The notes under the pieces were generated by a model. The model was not told where the DNA came from. It saw only the letters and a program-made list of their open reading frames with translations, and did not search any database. A stretch of 6,105 bases of DNA, taken from the NCBI GenBank assembly GCA_902766585.1, contig CACXDV010000304.1, positions 1-6,105 of the forward strand, read 5' to 3'. Below are positions 5,510 to 6,105 of this stretch, one piece after another. The stretch's first letter is position 1. The number at the start of each line of letters is the position of its first letter. The stretch comes from an uncultured Ruminococcus sp. Its GTDB lineage: Bacteria; Bacillota; Clostridia; Oscillospirales; Acutalibacteraceae. The position numbers were made by a program, and so were the translations under genes.

Positions 5510-6105
5510 ATGAATATACCTGAAAAAGATGTTTATGAATTTCTGTCCTCAGCGGAGCTTCCGATAGTTATATACGGAATGGGAAACGGCGCCGATAAGG
5601 TGATAAGACAGCTTGAACTCAGAGGGATAAAATTCTGCGGGATAGCGGCAAGCGATGATTTTGTCAGGGGACAGCAGTTCCACGGATATACCGTAAGAAC
5701 TGTTTCATCGCTTGAAGAGGAATACGGCAGGCTTATTCTCATAATTTCCTTCGGTACCTCTCTTCCGGAGGTAATGGAGCATATTTTCAGTCTTGCACAA
5801 AGACATAAGGTGCTTGCGGTTGATGTTCCCGTATATGGTGAAAATATCTGGTGCAGGGATTTTTATGAGGAAAACAGGGATGATATCGAAGGGGCATATT
5901 CTCTGCTATGTGATGATATGTCAAAGCGGGTATATGAAAATGTGATCTCCTTCAAGCTTACAGGAGAGCTTTCATATCTTCGCAGCGTATTCAGCCGGAA
6001 GGATGAAGCGTTTGAAAATATCCTGCGCCTCGGAAATGATGAAAGCTATCTTGACCTCGGAGCCTACCGCGGCGATACGATAGATGAGCTTCTGCATTAT
6101 GCCGG
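5510..6105 (+). CDS. FkbM-family methyltransferase with N-terminal Rossmann-like domain (3' partial)
   Basis: 198 codons are present and the frame is open to the right edge, so the C-terminus is missing. Residues 18-110 read like a Rossmann-type domain: PIVIYGMGNGADKVIRQL (18-35, a GxGxG-like turn), a following strand KFCGIAASDD, and LILIISFGT (75-83). This arrangement is common before FkbM domains in polysaccharide or surface-glycan loci. ESYLDLGAYRGDT (178-190) is the characteristic S-adenosylmethionine-binding motif I of FkbM methyltransferases, which O-methylate sugars or small molecules. The ATG lies 4 nt after the permease stop, and AAGGG (5497-5501) is only a modest ribosome binding site, so translation probably depends on coupling. 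Co-transcription with the ABC transporter hints at a modified substrate, but this is inference, and the two functions may be unrelated. Confidence 0.8.
   Translation, partial: MNIPEKDVYEFLSSAELPIVIYGMGNGADKVIRQLELRGIKFCGIAASDDFVRGQQFHGYTVRTVSSLEEEYGRLILIISFGTSLPEVMEHIFSLAQRHKVLAVDVPVYGENIWCRDFYEENRDDIEGAYSLLCDDMSKRVYENVISFKLTGELSYLRSVFSRKDEAFENILRLGNDESYLDLGAYRGDTIDELLHYA

Noticed and set aside
1..6105. CRISPR array, tRNA/rRNA genes, insertion sequence or attachment site
   Set aside because: I saw no regularly spaced direct repeats, no cloverleaf or rRNA-like sequence, no transposase motif and no terminal inverted repeats with target duplications.

Overview
The window looks like a chromosomal stretch of a moderately AT-rich, low-GC Gram-positive bacterium. 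A gut-type member of the Clostridia (Oscillospiraceae/Ruminococcus-like) is my best guess. This rests on strong AGGAGG-type ribosome binding sites, sigma-A-type TTGAAA/TATAAT promoters, frequent AGA/AGG and ATA codons, intrinsic terminators and a Gram-positive surface protein. It is an inference from style, not a database match. All genes recognised lie on the + strand, in three transcription units.

Unit 1 (promoter at 268-296, genes 327-2370) is a two-gene operon. It encodes a MurT-like Mur ligase with its Cys4 zinc ribbon and a GatD-like class I glutamine amidotransferase. In the known family this complex amidates the D-glutamate of lipid II. Here the GatD partner has lost the nucleophilic Cys (Gly91) and catalytic His (Thr188), and the MurT partner has lost the NPAGxN-type motif of its C-terminal domain. 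The pair therefore looks like a divergent paralogue that may no longer use glutamine as nitrogen donor. This is the most interesting feature of the window.

A 347-base gap (2371-2717) holds a 14-bp hairpin whose U-tract lies on the minus-strand side, a 17-nt perfect palindrome, a textbook intrinsic terminator and the promoter of the next gene.

Unit 2 (2718-3578) is a single gene for a secreted, membrane-tethered surface protein. It has a signal peptide, a beta-rich ectodomain, a low-complexity linker, a TGE-TM-polylysine tail and its own promoter and terminator.

Unit 3 starts at an extended -10 promoter (3661-3689) and runs off the right edge. It contains a BcrA/LanF-type ABC ATPase, an overlapping ABC-2 permease and, 4 nt further on, the first 198 codons of an FkbM-type methyltransferase with an N-terminal Rossmann-like domain. 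The tight packing suggests co-transcription. The transporter resembles antimicrobial-peptide immunity/export pairs, but its substrate cannot be read from the sequence.
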